This document shows positions 1 through 8,168 of a DNA stretch of 27,546 nucleotides, piece by piece. A program made the translations under genes and the position numbers. Positions within the stretch are counted from its first letter, which is position 1; every line of letters begins with the position of its first letter. Location of the stretch: assembly GCA_035310985.1 (NCBI GenBank), contig DATGDH010000149.1:1-27546 (forward strand). The letters are read 5' to 3'. This DNA is from DAHVFK01 sp035310985 (GTDB taxonomy: Bacteria > Pseudomonadota > Gammaproteobacteria > Burkholderiales > SG8-39). The notes under the pieces were generated by a model. It was given only the letters and a program-made list of their open reading frames with translations, made no database searches and had not been told where the DNA came from.

Positions 1-79
1 GGCGCGGTGCGCCGCCGCGCGCCGCCACGAGCGAAGCCATCAGGTTGACGAGTGATCCGCCGCCGTATTCGGGGAGCAT
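1..79 (-). CDS. Start of a probable alkaline phosphatase family protein (partial)
   Basis: Only the first 26 codons are inside the window. The minus strand reads ATG at 79 and begins MLPEYGGGSLVNLMASL. This resembles, from memory, the N-terminus of betaproteobacterial proteins annotated as alkaline phosphatase family (type I phosphodiesterase/nucleotide pyrophosphatase fold), which commonly open with a similar 'LPxYxxGSxVNLMAS' stretch. A purine-rich GGGGGA lies directly before the ATG. No catalytic residues are visible, so the family call rests on the N-terminal pattern alone. It follows the DUF3567 gene in the same direction after a 30-base gap and may share its transcript. Confidence 0.5.
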   Translation of the reverse strand, partial: MLPEYGGGSLVNLMASLVAARGGAPR

Positions 80-109
80 TCCCCCGATGCTAGCGGAACG
101 GGCGTGCGG

Positions 110-343
110 TCAGTGCATCACCAGCGGATTGGTGAGCAGGGCGTCGTAGTAGCCGAGGAATTCGTCCACCGACTCGTCGTTGTTTTCCTGCGAGCAAAGG
201 TCGGCCATGCTAGCGCGGAAGCGCGCCTCTAGCATGCCCTGCAGATAGGCGGTGCGCCCGGCGCGCTTGTCCACCAGCTCGATGCCGTGCCGGCCCGGGA
301 ATTCGACCACGTAATAGTTGCTGCTGTCGTAGAGCACCTTCAT
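110..343 (-). CDS. DUF3567 family small protein
   Basis: A 77-residue protein of unknown function matching the DUF3567 family, which is typical of Betaproteobacteria. Family features visible are the N-terminal 'YYVVEFP' strand (residues 10-16), 'ELVDKRAGR' (22-30), an acidic 'DESVDEFLGYYDAL' segment and the C-terminal 'NPLVMH'. Length fits the family. The start is supported by a strong ribosome binding site, GGAGGG, seven bases upstream of the ATG at 343. It is transcribed away from the DUF6806-like gene and towards the alkaline-phosphatase-like gene. No function is known to me. Confidence 0.85.
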   Translation of the reverse strand: MKVLYDSSNYYVVEFPGRHGIELVDKRAGRTAYLQGMLEARFRASMADLCSQENNDESVDEFLGYYDALLTNPLVMH

Positions 344-444
344 CGCAGCCCTCCTGCGGCCCTAATTGCGCCGCGCGTGTTGCTGCCCAGGAGACACGCA
401 AGCTTCGTGCCTTGCCGGGCCAGGGCCGGGCCCGGAGCGGGTGC

Positions 445-450
445 TAGAAT
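445..450 (+). promoter_or_regulatory. Putative -10 box (TAGAAT) before the DUF6806-like gene
   Basis: TAGAAT matches five of six positions of the sigma-70 -10 consensus and lies 28 bases before the ATG at 479, in the 135-base gap between two divergent genes. No good -35 hexamer is visible at 16-18 bases upstream. A GC-rich inverted repeat, CCGGGCC/GGCCCGG (415-421 and 429-435), lies just upstream. Confidence 0.4.
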
Positions 451-478
451 GCAATAAGTCACAAGCAGAGTTCCCCCA

Positions 479-1033
479 ATGCGGATCGAAGTCCACGTCC
501 ACGCCGACATCCCCGTCCTCGAGGGGGTTTCCAAGAAGCAGATCGAGCAGGCGCTCGCGCCACTGCTCGAATATTTGGACGCCGACAGCATCGGGGAGGT
601 AAAAAGTCTCGAACCCGACGAGCCCGGCATCAAGTACGACGACAAGGACCTGATGCTTTACGTCTGCTGGACTGGCGAAATTGGTCGCAGCTTTCATCGG
701 GCGCTGGACGAGGCGCTCGAGAACCTCGGGCCCTATTGCTACGAGGCGGTCGAGGTCGATGTCACGCTGTACCAAGAAAACGGCGACCAGGAAGCCCGGC
801 TGCTGTTCGTCGGACCCACCGCGCAGGCGATCCACGAGGCGCAGCGCCGTTGCATGGTCGAGGACATCACAGCGCTGCTCGAGCGCCAATTCGCCAAGGA
901 GCGCATCGCCGAGGTGGTGCTGCTCGTGAATGACCTGTTCGATCGCGACTGGAAGGAGAAGGCCTCGCAACCGAAGCCTTCAGAGCGCGCGTTCGAGGCC
1001 TACACGCGTCCGAGCCGCAAGAACCTGCACTAG
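479..1033 (+). CDS. Conserved betaproteobacterial protein, DUF6806-like
   Basis: A 184-residue soluble protein. Its pattern resembles the DUF6806 family as I remember it: an N-terminal 'IEVHVHADIP' strand, 'ALAPLLEYLDADS' (residues 25-37), 'EPGIKYD', 'MLYVCWTGE' (60-68), 'FHRALDEALENLG', and a later 'LLFVGPTAQAIHEAQR' segment. No enzyme motif, signal peptide or membrane segment is visible. The ATG at 479 has only a weak AGCAGAG-type ribosome binding site. The stop is two bases before the TTG start of the sulfhydrylase gene, so the two are probably cotranscribed and translationally coupled. Function unknown. Confidence 0.7.
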   Translation: MRIEVHVHADIPVLEGVSKKQIEQALAPLLEYLDADSIGEVKSLEPDEPGIKYDDKDLMLYVCWTGEIGRSFHRALDEALENLGPYCYEAVEVDVTLYQENGDQEARLLFVGPTAQAIHEAQRRCMVEDITALLERQFAKERIAEVVLLVNDLFDRDWKEKASQPKPSERAFEAYTRPSRKNLH

Positions 1034-1035
1034 CG

Positions 1036-2337
1036 TTGGCCGGCCCCAAGTACCCCGGATTCGACACCCTCGCGCTGCATGCCGGGCAGTCGCCGGATGC
1101 GACTTTCGGCGCCCGCGCTGTGCCGATCTACGCCACCACCTCGTACGTGTTCCGCGACAGCGAGCACGCGGCGTCGCTGTTCAACATGGAGCGCGCCGGA
1201 CACGTCTATTCGCGCATCTCGAATCCGACGGTCGCGGTGCTCGAGGAGCGCGTGGCGGCGCTCGAGGGCGGCGTCGGCGCGATCGCCACGGCGAGCGGGC
1301 AGGCGGCGCTGCACCTCGCGGTCGCGACGCTGCTCGACGCCGGCCACCACGTGGTGGCCTCCAACTCGCTGTACGGCGGCTCGCACAACCTCCTCGGCTA
1401 CACGCTCAGGCGCTTCGGCGTCGAGACAACTTTCGTCAGTCCGCGCGATCCGCACAACTTCGCGCGCGCGATCCGGCCGAACACGCGGCTCGTGTTCGGC
1501 GAGACGCTCGGCAACCCGGGCCTTGACGTGCTCGATATCCCGCAGGTCGCGCAAATCGCGCACGCGGCAGGCGTGCCGCTGCTGGTCGACTCGACCTTCA
1601 CCACGCCATGGCTGATGAAACCCTTCGAGCTGGGCGCCGACCTGCTGTACCACTCGGCGACCAAGTTCCTCGGCGGGCACGGTGTCGCGATCGGCGGCGT
1701 GCTGGTCGATTCGGGACGGTTCGATTGGGAGAAAAGCGGCAAGTTCCCGCAGCTCACCGCGCCCTACGAGGGCTTTCACGGCATGGACTTCGAGGAGGAG
1801 TCGGGCACGCGCGCGTTCCTGCTGCGTGCGCGGCGAGAGGGGCTAAGGGACTTCGGCGCCTGCATGGCTCCGATGACGGCGTTCCAGATCCTGCAGGGCA
1901 TCGAGACACTGCACCTGAGGATGCCGCGCCACGTCGAGAACACGAGGAAAGTCGTGCAGTTTCTGGCCGCGCATCCGGCGGTCGTGTCGGTCGGCTATCC
2001 CGAGCTGGCTTCGCATCCCGATCACGCGCTCGCGAAGAAGCTGTTGCCGCGCGGCGCCGGCGCGGTGTTCTCGTTCGACATGAAGGGCGGGCGCGGCGCG
2101 GGGCGCGCGTTCATCGAGAGCCTGCGCGTGTTCTCGCACCTCGCCAACGTGGGCGACGCCAAATCGCTCGTCATCCACCCGGCGAGCACGACGCACTACC
2201 GGATGTCGGACGAGGACCTCAAGAAGGCCGGCATCGGCGCCGGCACGGTGCGCCTGTCGATCGGGCTGGAGGAGGCTGACGATCTGATCGAGGATCTCGG
2301 GCGCGCGCTCAAAGCCGCGCAAAAGGCCGCGCAGTGA
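1036..2337 (+). CDS. metY: O-acetylhomoserine sulfhydrylase (MetY-type, Cys/Met metabolism PLP enzyme)
   Basis: A 433-residue PLP enzyme of the cystathionine gamma-synthase family. It should make homocysteine from O-acetylhomoserine and sulfide in the cytoplasm, the direct-sulfhydrylation route to methionine. Visible motifs: 'AVPIYATTSY' (28-37), 'YSRISNPT' (58-65), 'GETLGNP' (155-161), 'VDSTFTTP' (184-191) and the PLP lysine in 'HSATKFLGGHG', Lys210. The length and the insertion after 'FPQLT' fit MetY better than the shorter MetZ or MetB. The start is TTG at 1036, two bases after the upstream stop, because no ATG lies before the conserved N-terminus. O-succinylhomoserine is a possible alternative substrate. 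The downstream hydrolase overlaps by four bases (GTGA). Confidence 0.85.
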   Translation: MAGPKYPGFDTLALHAGQSPDATFGARAVPIYATTSYVFRDSEHAASLFNMERAGHVYSRISNPTVAVLEERVAALEGGVGAIATASGQAALHLAVATLLDAGHHVVASNSLYGGSHNLLGYTLRRFGVETTFVSPRDPHNFARAIRPNTRLVFGETLGNPGLDVLDIPQVAQIAHAAGVPLLVDSTFTTPWLMKPFELGADLLYHSATKFLGGHGVAIGGVLVDSGRFDWEKSGKFPQLTAPYEGFHGMDFEEESGTRAFLLRARREGLRDFGACMAPMTAFQILQGIETLHLRMPRHVENTRKVVQFLAAHPAVVSVGYPELASHPDHALAKKLLPRGAGAVFSFDMKGGRGAGRAFIESLRVFSHLANVGDAKSLVIHPASTTHYRMSDEDLKKAGIGAGTVRLSIGLEEADDLIEDLGRALKAAQKAAQ

Positions 2338-3125
2338 ACTTCGTGGTCGACGGCCGCACGGCGTTCGCGTACACCGCGGCGCACGTCATTGATCTAGCCA
2401 GGCCGAGCGTCGTGTTCGTGCACGGCGCGGGGCTCGACCACAGCTGGTTCGGGCTGCAGAGCCGCTATTTCGGCTATCACGGTCGCAACACCCTGGCGCT
2501 CGACCTTCCCGGGCATGGGCGCTCGGAGGGCCCGCCGCTCGAAACCGTGCAGGCGATCGCGGATTGGGTCCCGAAGGTCATGGACGCGGCGGGCGTCGCG
2601 CGCGCAAGCATGGTCGGCCACTCGCTCGGCGCGCTCGCCGCGCTCGAGTGCGCGGCGCGCCATCCGGACCGCGTCGAGCGCATCGCGCTGCTCGGCGTCG
2701 CCTTTCCGATGAGGGTATCGGAGGGCTTCCTCGAGGCGGCGCGGAGAAACGAGCAGGACGCCTACGACATGGACACTATCTGGGCGCACGCGCCGCGCGT
2801 GCCGCTCGGCGCCAACCCGAACCCGGGCATGTGGATGTTCGGGGATTCGCTCGCGCGCCTGGCGCGCCTCGCCCCGGACGTGCTCTACAAGTCGCTCAAG
2901 GCGTGCAACGAGTACGCCGCGGGACTGGAGAGCGCGGCCAAGGTGAAATGCCCGGCGCTGATCGTCATCGGGCAGCGCGACATGATGACCCCGCCGCAGG
3001 CGACCGAAGCGCTCGCGCGCGCCATTCCCGGCGGGCGCGTGCTGTGCCTTGCCACGAGCGGCCACTCGCTCATGGCCGAGGCGCCGGATGCGGTGCTAGA
3101 CGCGCTGATCGAGTTCCTCGGCTAG
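2334..3125 (+). CDS. Alpha/beta hydrolase
   Basis: A 263-residue alpha/beta-fold hydrolase without a signal peptide. The oxyanion-hole motif HGAG is at residues 30-33, the nucleophile elbow GHSLG at 95-99 with Ser97, the probable catalytic acid is Asp216 in 'VIGQRDMM', and the histidine is His244 in 'TSGHSL'. The substrate cannot be read from the sequence; an esterase or C-C hydrolase is possible. It starts at GTG 2334 and overlaps the sulfhydrylase stop as GTGA, so it is probably translated by coupling. Adjacency to MetY allows a role such as hydrolysis of an acyl-homoserine or thioester by-product, but this is a guess. Its stop codon shares CTAG with the convergent VanZ-like gene. Confidence 0.8.
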   Translation: MNFVVDGRTAFAYTAAHVIDLARPSVVFVHGAGLDHSWFGLQSRYFGYHGRNTLALDLPGHGRSEGPPLETVQAIADWVPKVMDAAGVARASMVGHSLGALAALECAARHPDRVERIALLGVAFPMRVSEGFLEAARRNEQDAYDMDTIWAHAPRVPLGANPNPGMWMFGDSLARLARLAPDVLYKSLKACNEYAAGLESAAKVKCPALIVIGQRDMMTPPQATEALARAIPGGRVLCLATSGHSLMAEAPDAVLDALIEFLG

Positions 3126-3475
3126 CGCGGACCGGGCAGGGCGCGGGGAAAGGCGAGCGCGACGCCCCAGCCGAGCGCCACGCCGGCGGCATCGGCGACC
3201 ATGTCTGCGACTTCGAAGTCGCGGTAGCCGAGCCAGCCCTGCACGAATTCGAGCGCCACGCCCAGAGCCACGAAGCCGAGGGCGTAAGCGATGCGCGCGC
3301 GCCGCGCCGCGTATAGCTGGCAGAACCAGAACATCACCAGGCCGTAGCTGCCCAGGTGCTCGAACTTGTCGCCCTGGGCGAAGTCGAGCGAGGGCGGCGA
3401 ATGCATCACCGAGCCGTAGACGATGCCGGCCACCATCGCCCAGCCGGCGGTGAGCCAGAGCGCGCGCAGCTTCAA
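3122..3475 (-). CDS. VanZ-like membrane protein
   Basis: A 117-residue integral membrane protein with about four hydrophobic segments. VanZ-family features are the 'GDKFEHLGSYGLVMFW' region (Asp-Lys-x-x-His then Tyr), 'ALEFVQGWLGYR' (Glu...Gln...Arg) and the 'DMVADAAGVALG' tail. I chose the TTG start at 3475, which overlaps the radical SAM stop as TTGA and gives the usual length; an internal ATG about 14 codons later would cut into the first membrane helix. Family members are named after VanZ of the teicoplanin-resistance cluster, but most, including this short type in proteobacteria, have no proven role. It is the second gene of a two-gene minus-strand unit. Confidence 0.75.
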   Translation of the reverse strand: MKLRALWLTAGWAMVAGIVYGSVMHSPPSLDFAQGDKFEHLGSYGLVMFWFCQLYAARRARIAYALGFVALGVALEFVQGWLGYRDFEVADMVADAAGVALGWGVALAFPRALPGPR

Positions 3476-4605
3476 AACAGCCGCATCTGGCCGCCCCGGG
3501 AGGGCGGCACGAACCGGGAGCAGTCGAGCGCGCGGCGCGCCACGCCGCCGCGCTCTTCGCCGTTCAGCCCGAGGCGCCGGCAGGCGACCTCGAAGCGCCG
3601 GGCGAGCAGTTCGGCGTAGTTCCCGGTGCCGGTCATGCGCGTCCCGAAGCGGGGATCGTTGTCGCGCCCGCCGCGCAGCTGCTGTAATACGCTCATCACG
3701 TGCCCCGCGCGCAAGGGAAAGTGCGCCGCGAGCCACTCGCGGAAGACTTCCTTCAGCTCGTTCGGCAGCCTGAGCAGCTGGTAGCCGGCCATGCTCGCGC
3801 CCGCTCCCGAGGCGGCCTCGAGCGACTCCTCGAGCGACTTGTCCGACAGCGCCGGCACGACAGGCGCGACCATCACGCCCACCGGGACCCCTGCCGCGGC
3901 GAGCGCGCGGATCGTGTCCAGGCGCCGCTGCGGGCTCGCGGCGCGCGGCTCGAGCCGGCGCGCGAGCGAGGCGTCGAGCGTGCCGAGCGAGACGAACACC
4001 TTGGCGAGGTTCGCGCGGCCCATCGGCCCGAGCAGATCGAGGTCGCGCTCCACGAGCGCGGACTTGGTGACGATGGTGAGCGGGTGGTTGCATTGCCCGA
4101 GCAGCTCGATCAGGCCGCGCGTGATGCGGTAGCGCCGCTCCATCGGCTGGTAGCAGTCGGTGTTGGCGCCGAGCGAAATGGGCTTTGCCGCGTAGCCGGG
4201 GCGCGCGAGCTCTTCGCGCAGCTGCTCGACTGCGTTCACCTTGGCGAACAGCCGGGTCTCGAAATCCAGGCCCGGCGAGAGCTCCAGGTAGGCGTGGCTC
4301 GGCCGAGCGTAGCAGTACACGCATCCGTGCTCGCAGCCGCGGTAGGGGTTGATCGAGAGGTCGAAAGGTAGATCGGGCGAGTCGTTCGTCTGGATGATCG
4401 AGCGCGCTCGCTCTTCGGTGACCTGCGTCTCGAGTGCGCGGGGCTCTTCCTCGGCGCGTGTCCAGCCGTCGTCGAACGTCTCGCGTGCGACGCGCTCGAA
4501 GCGCCCCTGCGGGTAAGACAGCGCGCCGCGCGATTTGCCGGCGAGCTGCACGCGCGCCGCCGGCAACGCCACGGAGCGTGTTTCGTTCTTTGCATCGTTC
4601 GGCAT
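3472..4605 (-). CDS. PA0069-family radical SAM protein
   Basis: A 377-residue radical SAM protein. The cluster-binding cysteines are in 'CEHGCVYCYAR', a CX3CX2C motif with Cys91, Cys95 and Cys98, preceded by 'SINPYRG'. 'SLGANTDCYQP' and 'LTIVTKS' downstream are typical of the PA0069 / spore photoproduct lyase-like (SplB-type) branch. The reaction is unknown in most members. The ATG at 4605 starts MPNDAKNETR; longer upstream extension would run through the divergent transporter gene and is not credible. It is the first gene of a unit with the VanZ-like gene and is divergent from the MFS gene across 52 bases. Confidence 0.85.
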   Translation of the reverse strand: MPNDAKNETRSVALPAARVQLAGKSRGALSYPQGRFERVARETFDDGWTRAEEEPRALETQVTEERARSIIQTNDSPDLPFDLSINPYRGCEHGCVYCYARPSHAYLELSPGLDFETRLFAKVNAVEQLREELARPGYAAKPISLGANTDCYQPMERRYRITRGLIELLGQCNHPLTIVTKSALVERDLDLLGPMGRANLAKVFVSLGTLDASLARRLEPRAASPQRRLDTIRALAAAGVPVGVMVAPVVPALSDKSLEESLEAASGAGASMAGYQLLRLPNELKEVFREWLAAHFPLRAGHVMSVLQQLRGGRDNDPRFGTRMTGTGNYAELLARRFEVACRRLGLNGEERGGVARRALDCSRFVPPSRGGQMRLF

Positions 4606-4645
4606 CGTACGCGCCGGTAAAATCCCGTCTTCGTCCCGCGTTTCC

Positions 4646-4651
4646 GATACT
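4646..4651 (+). promoter_or_regulatory. Possible -10 box (GATACT) of a leaderless MFS transcript
   Basis: GATACT matches four of six positions of the -10 consensus and ends six bases before the ATG at 4658, so transcription could start at the A of the start codon. No Shine-Dalgarno sequence precedes this ATG (the upstream bases are TACTGTATAT), which fits a leaderless message. The -35 is not convincing. Confidence 0.3.
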
Positions 4652-4657
4652 GTATAT

Positions 4658-5842
4658 ATGATCAGTGAACGGCGCAACGTCGCCTTGCTCACCGCCTGCC
4701 AGGCGATGCTCATGACCAACAACTCGACGCTGATCTCGATCAACGGGCTCGCCGGACTCGCGCTCGCCGCGCACCGCGGCCTCGCCACGCTGCCGGTGAC
4801 CTTCTGGGTGCTCGGCGGCGCTGGGGCCACGATGCTCGCCTCGCTGCACATGAAGCACGTAGGGCGCCGCCGCGGACTGATGCTGGGCACCCTCTGGGGT
4901 GTCGCGGGCGCGCTGCTGTGCGCGGCGGCGATCCACCTGCACAGCTTCTGGCTGCTGTGCTGCGCGACGCTGGTGTTCGGCGTGTACAACGCCTACGGCC
5001 AGTACTACCGCTTCGCCGCGGCAGACGTCGCGAGCGTCCAGTTCCGGGCCACGGCGATTTCCCTGGTGCTGGCGGGCGGGCTGGTCGGCGGGATCCTGGG
5101 CCCGACGACCAGCCGGCTCACGGTCGACCTGTTGCCAGAGAAGTTCCTCGGCGCCTACCTCGCCCTGATCCTCGTGTCGCTCGCAACCATGGGGCTGCTC
5201 AGCTTCATCCGCATGCCGCATGCCGGGGCGGCCGCGCAGGCCGAGCCGGGGCGACCGATGTCGGTAATCGCGTCGCAGCCGAAATTCATCGTCGCGGTGG
5301 CCTGCGCGGCGATCAGCTACGGCGTCATGAACTTCCTCATGACCTCGACGCCGATCGCGATGGACATCTGCGGGCATCCCTACAAGGCGGCGGCATTCGT
5401 CATCTCCTCGCACGTCGTGAGCATGTACCTGCCCTCGTTCTTCACGGGCGGGCTGATCCGGCGTTTCGGGGCGCTGCCCGTGATGTTCGCGGGCGCGCTT
5501 CTGAATAGCGCCGCGGTCGGCGTCGCGCTGTCGGGCATCGAGGTGACGGAGTTCTGGTTCGCGCTCGTGCTCCTCGGCGTGGGCTGGAACTTCCTGTTCA
5601 TCGGCGCCACCACGCTGCTCACCGAGACCTATCGGCCCGAGGAGCGCGCGAAGGCGCAGGGCGTGAACGACTCGGCGATCTTCATCATGATGGCCATGTC
5701 GTCGTTCTCCTCGGGGCTGATCGTCACCAGCGGCGGCTGGAGCCGCGTCAACTACGCGGCCGTTCCGCTGATCGCCGTCGTGATGGCGGCGATCGCCTGG
5801 CTCGCGCTGCGCCAGCGCGCGCACCGCGCGGCTGCCGCGTGA
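4658..5842 (+). CDS. MFS transporter
   Basis: A 394-residue major facilitator protein with about 12 hydrophobic segments. The loop between helices 2 and 3 carries 'MKHVGRRRGLMLG' (the GxxxxRxGRR/K-type motif A position), and a charged central linker of about 25 residues divides the two halves (around residues 190-210). No specific substrate is recognisable. The ATG at 4658 begins MISERRNVAL and fits the usual short cytoplasmic N-terminus; there is no ribosome binding site. It overlaps the DSD1-type gene by four bases (GTGA), so it may export or import a substrate or product of that enzyme. It heads a plus-strand run of five genes. Confidence 0.8.
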   Translation: MISERRNVALLTACQAMLMTNNSTLISINGLAGLALAAHRGLATLPVTFWVLGGAGATMLASLHMKHVGRRRGLMLGTLWGVAGALLCAAAIHLHSFWLLCCATLVFGVYNAYGQYYRFAAADVASVQFRATAISLVLAGGLVGGILGPTTSRLTVDLLPEKFLGAYLALILVSLATMGLLSFIRMPHAGAAAQAEPGRPMSVIASQPKFIVAVACAAISYGVMNFLMTSTPIAMDICGHPYKAAAFVISSHVVSMYLPSFFTGGLIRRFGALPVMFAGALLNSAAVGVALSGIEVTEFWFALVLLGVGWNFLFIGATTLLTETYRPEERAKAQGVNDSAIFIMMAMSSFSSGLIVTSGGWSRVNYAAVPLIAVVMAAIAWLALRQRAHRAAAA

Positions 5843-6957
5843 CGATGCAGCCTCCGGCAAGCCTCGGGCAGCGCTTGGAGGAGGTCGACACTCCGGCGCT
5901 GGTTATCGATCTGGATGCTTTCGAGCGTAATCAGAAGACTCTTTTTGAATGCGTCAAAGGCAAGAACGTGCGCGTGCGCACGCACGCCAAGACGCACAAG
6001 TGCCCCGAGATCGCGCGGCGCCAGCTCGCCGCGGGCGCGGTCGGCGTGTGCTGCCAGAAGGTGTCCGAGGCCGAGGCGCTGGTCGCGGGCGGCATCGGCG
6101 ACGTGCTGGTATCGAACGAGGTGGTCGGCGCGCCGAAGCTCGCGCGCCTCGCCTCGCTCGCCAGGCGCGCGCGCGTTGGCGTGTGCGCGGACGACGCGGG
6201 GAACGTGCGCGACCTCGCCGCCGCCGCCGCGGCGGCCGGCGTGCGGCTCGACGTGTACGTCGAGATCGACGTCGGCGCGCGGCGCTGCGGCGTGCCGCCG
6301 GGCAAGCCGGCGCTCGCGCTCGCGCGCGAGGTCGCCGCGCGGCCCGCATTGCGCTTCGCGGGATTGCAGGCCTACCACGGCGCCGCGCAGCACCTGCGCG
6401 CGATGCGCGAGCGGCGCGCCGCGATCGAGTCGGCGGCGCGTGCGGCGCGCGAAACGCGCGAGCTCATCGAGTCGGCGGGCATCGCCTGCCAGACGGTCAC
6501 CGGCGGGGGCAGCGGCAGCTTCGCGTTCGAGATCGAGTCGCGCGCCTTCGACGAGATCCAGCCGGGCTCCTACGTGTTCATGGACGCGGACTACGCGAAG
6601 AACGAGTGGGCCGCGCCGCTGCCGCGCTTCGAGCATGCGCTGTTCGTGCTGTCGACCGTCATGAGCCGGCCCACCGCCGCACGCGCCGTGCTCGACGCAG
6701 GGCTCAAGGCCTCGAGCGTCGACTCCGGTCTGCCGGTCGTCTGGCAGCGCCCGGGATTGCGTTACGCGCGCGCCTCCGACGAGCACGGCGTGCTCGAGCT
6801 CGACGCTGGCGCGACTGCGCCGGCGCTCGGCGAAAAGCTGCTGCTGGTGCCGGGGCACTGCGATCCGACCGTGAACCTTTACGACTGGTACGTCTGCGTG
6901 CGCGCCAGCGTAGTCGAGGCGCTCTGGCCGATCAGCGCGCGCGGCGCGCTTTATTGA
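5839..6957 (+). CDS. DSD1-family PLP enzyme (D-threonine aldolase / D-hydroxyaspartate dehydratase type)
   Basis: A 372-residue alanine-racemase-fold (fold III) PLP enzyme. The opening 'DTPALVIDLDAFERN' and 'RVRTHAKTHKCPEIA' are hallmark segments, with Lys51 as the probable PLP lysine. Near the C-terminus 'VPGHCDPTVNLYD' (His340, Cys341) corresponds to the divalent-metal site of D-threonine aldolase and D-serine/D-threo-3-hydroxyaspartate dehydratases. These enzymes cleave or dehydrate D-beta-hydroxy-amino acids; which reaction applies here cannot be read. The start is GTG at 5839, overlapping the transporter stop, or ATG at 5845 two codons later. It lies between two MFS genes, suggesting transport-coupled use of a D-amino acid. 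Alanine/arginine content is high, but no disruption is visible. Confidence 0.85.
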   Translation: MTMQPPASLGQRLEEVDTPALVIDLDAFERNQKTLFECVKGKNVRVRTHAKTHKCPEIARRQLAAGAVGVCCQKVSEAEALVAGGIGDVLVSNEVVGAPKLARLASLARRARVGVCADDAGNVRDLAAAAAAAGVRLDVYVEIDVGARRCGVPPGKPALALAREVAARPALRFAGLQAYHGAAQHLRAMRERRAAIESAARAARETRELIESAGIACQTVTGGGSGSFAFEIESRAFDEIQPGSYVFMDADYAKNEWAAPLPRFEHALFVLSTVMSRPTAARAVLDAGLKASSVDSGLPVVWQRPGLRYARASDEHGVLELDAGATAPALGEKLLLVPGHCDPTVNLYDWYVCVRASVVEALWPISARGALY

Positions 6958-6965
6958 GGCGCGGC

Positions 6966-8168
6966 GTGCGGCAGCGCATCTACTACGGCTGGTTCGTGGT
7001 CGCGGCGGCGTTCACGCTCATGTTCGTCGGCTTCGGTGCGGCCTATTCTTTTGCCGCGTTTTTCCGGGCCTTCCAGTCGGAATTCTCGGCGTCGCGGGCG
7101 CACGTGTCGCTCGTGTTCTCGGTAAGCGCGTTCCTCTGGTTCGCGCTCGGCGCGCCGGGCGGCATGCTCGCCGACCGTCTCGGACCGCGCCGCGTCGCGC
7201 TGGCGGGGGTGGCCTGCATGGTGGCGGCGCTCGCGCTCGCGAGCGTCGCCAGGTCCGTGGAGGTGCTCTACATTACGTACAGCGTCGGCCTGGGCATCGG
7301 CATCGGCCTTACCTACGTCCCATCGGTCGGCGCGGTTCAGCCCTGGTTCGTCGCCAACCGCGCGTTCGCCTCGGGATTGGCGATCGCCGGGATCGGCGCC
7401 GGCAATTTCCTCGGGCCGCTCGCAGCGACTTGGCTGATCGCGCATCTCGGCTGGCGCGCCGCCTATCAGGCGATGGCCATCGCGGTGCTGCTGCTCGCGG
7501 GTGCGGCCGCGCTCGCGATCGACGACGACCCGGCGCGGCACGGCGCACGCGGCGCGGCGCGCACGGCGCGCGCGTCGCTTCCCGGGGCCACGCTCGGCGA
7601 GGCGCTGCGCTCGCGGCCGTTCTGGCTGCTGTACGTGGCGAGCACGCTGGTATGCGTCGGGCTGTTCGTGCCTATGGTGCACCTCGCAAGCTACGCGCAG
7701 GATGCCGGCTACTCCGAGGCGCAGGGCGTGGCACTGGTCAGCCTGATCGGGCTGGGGAGCCTCCTCGGGCGCTTCACCATCGGCGGGGTCGCCGACCGCC
7801 TCGGCCGCGTGCCGTCGTTCGCCGCCATGTACCTCGGGCTCGGGGTGATGCTGATCGTGTGGTGGCTCGCGAGCGGCTACTGGCTGCTCGTGCTGTTCGC
7901 GCTGCTGTTCGGCGCTTTCTACGGCGGCTTCGTCGCGCTGTCTCCCACGATCGTCATGGACCTGTACGGACCGCGCGCGGTGTCCGGGATCATCGGCCTG
8001 CTCTACACGGCGCCGGGAATCGGCACGCTGCTCGGCCCGCCGCTCGCCGGGGCGGCCTACGACGCCTGGGGCAGCTACGCGGTGCCGATCCTCGCCGCGT
8101 CCGCGCTGTCCTTCGCCGGCGCCGGACTGGTGCTCGTGCTGATGCGGCGCACGCGGGCCGCGGCGTGA
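6966..8168 (+). CDS. MFS transporter (OFA/monocarboxylate-like)
   Basis: A 400-residue major facilitator protein with about 12 membrane segments. The N-terminus 'YYGWFVVAAAF' and helix 2-3 motif 'GMLADRLGPRRV' resemble the oxalate/formate antiporter or monocarboxylate-type MFS group; the equivalent motif in the second half is 'GGVADRLGR'. A carboxylate substrate is therefore likely but unproven. I chose GTG at 6966 because a GAGG ribosome binding site lies six bases upstream; a TTG at 6954 overlapping the previous stop is the alternative. It sits directly after the DSD1-type enzyme and overlaps the next gene by GTGA, so an operon is very likely. Confidence 0.82.
   Translation: MRQRIYYGWFVVAAAFTLMFVGFGAAYSFAAFFRAFQSEFSASRAHVSLVFSVSAFLWFALGAPGGMLADRLGPRRVALAGVACMVAALALASVARSVEVLYITYSVGLGIGIGLTYVPSVGAVQPWFVANRAFASGLAIAGIGAGNFLGPLAATWLIAHLGWRAAYQAMAIAVLLLAGAAALAIDDDPARHGARGAARTARASLPGATLGEALRSRPFWLLYVASTLVCVGLFVPMVHLASYAQDAGYSEAQGVALVSLIGLGSLLGRFTIGGVADRLGRVPSFAAMYLGLGVMLIVWWLASGYWLLVLFALLFGAFYGGFVALSPTIVMDLYGPRAVSGIIGLLYTAPGIGTLLGPPLAGAAYDAWGSYAVPILAASALSFAGAGLVLVLMRRTRAAA

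Noticed and set aside
415..435. GC-rich inverted repeat CCGGGCC/GGCCCGG
   Set aside because: No T run follows on either strand, so it is not a terminator, and GC-rich dyads are expected by chance here.
3122..5860. A 912-codon minus-strand open frame
   Set aside because: Only its last 117 codons are the real VanZ-like gene. The rest is antisense to the MFS gene or out of frame with the radical SAM gene.
5949..6960. Arginine-rich plus-strand frame leading into the second MFS gene
   Set aside because: It is an alternate frame of the DSD1-type gene. The MFS protein starts at GTG 6966 with its own GAGG ribosome binding site.
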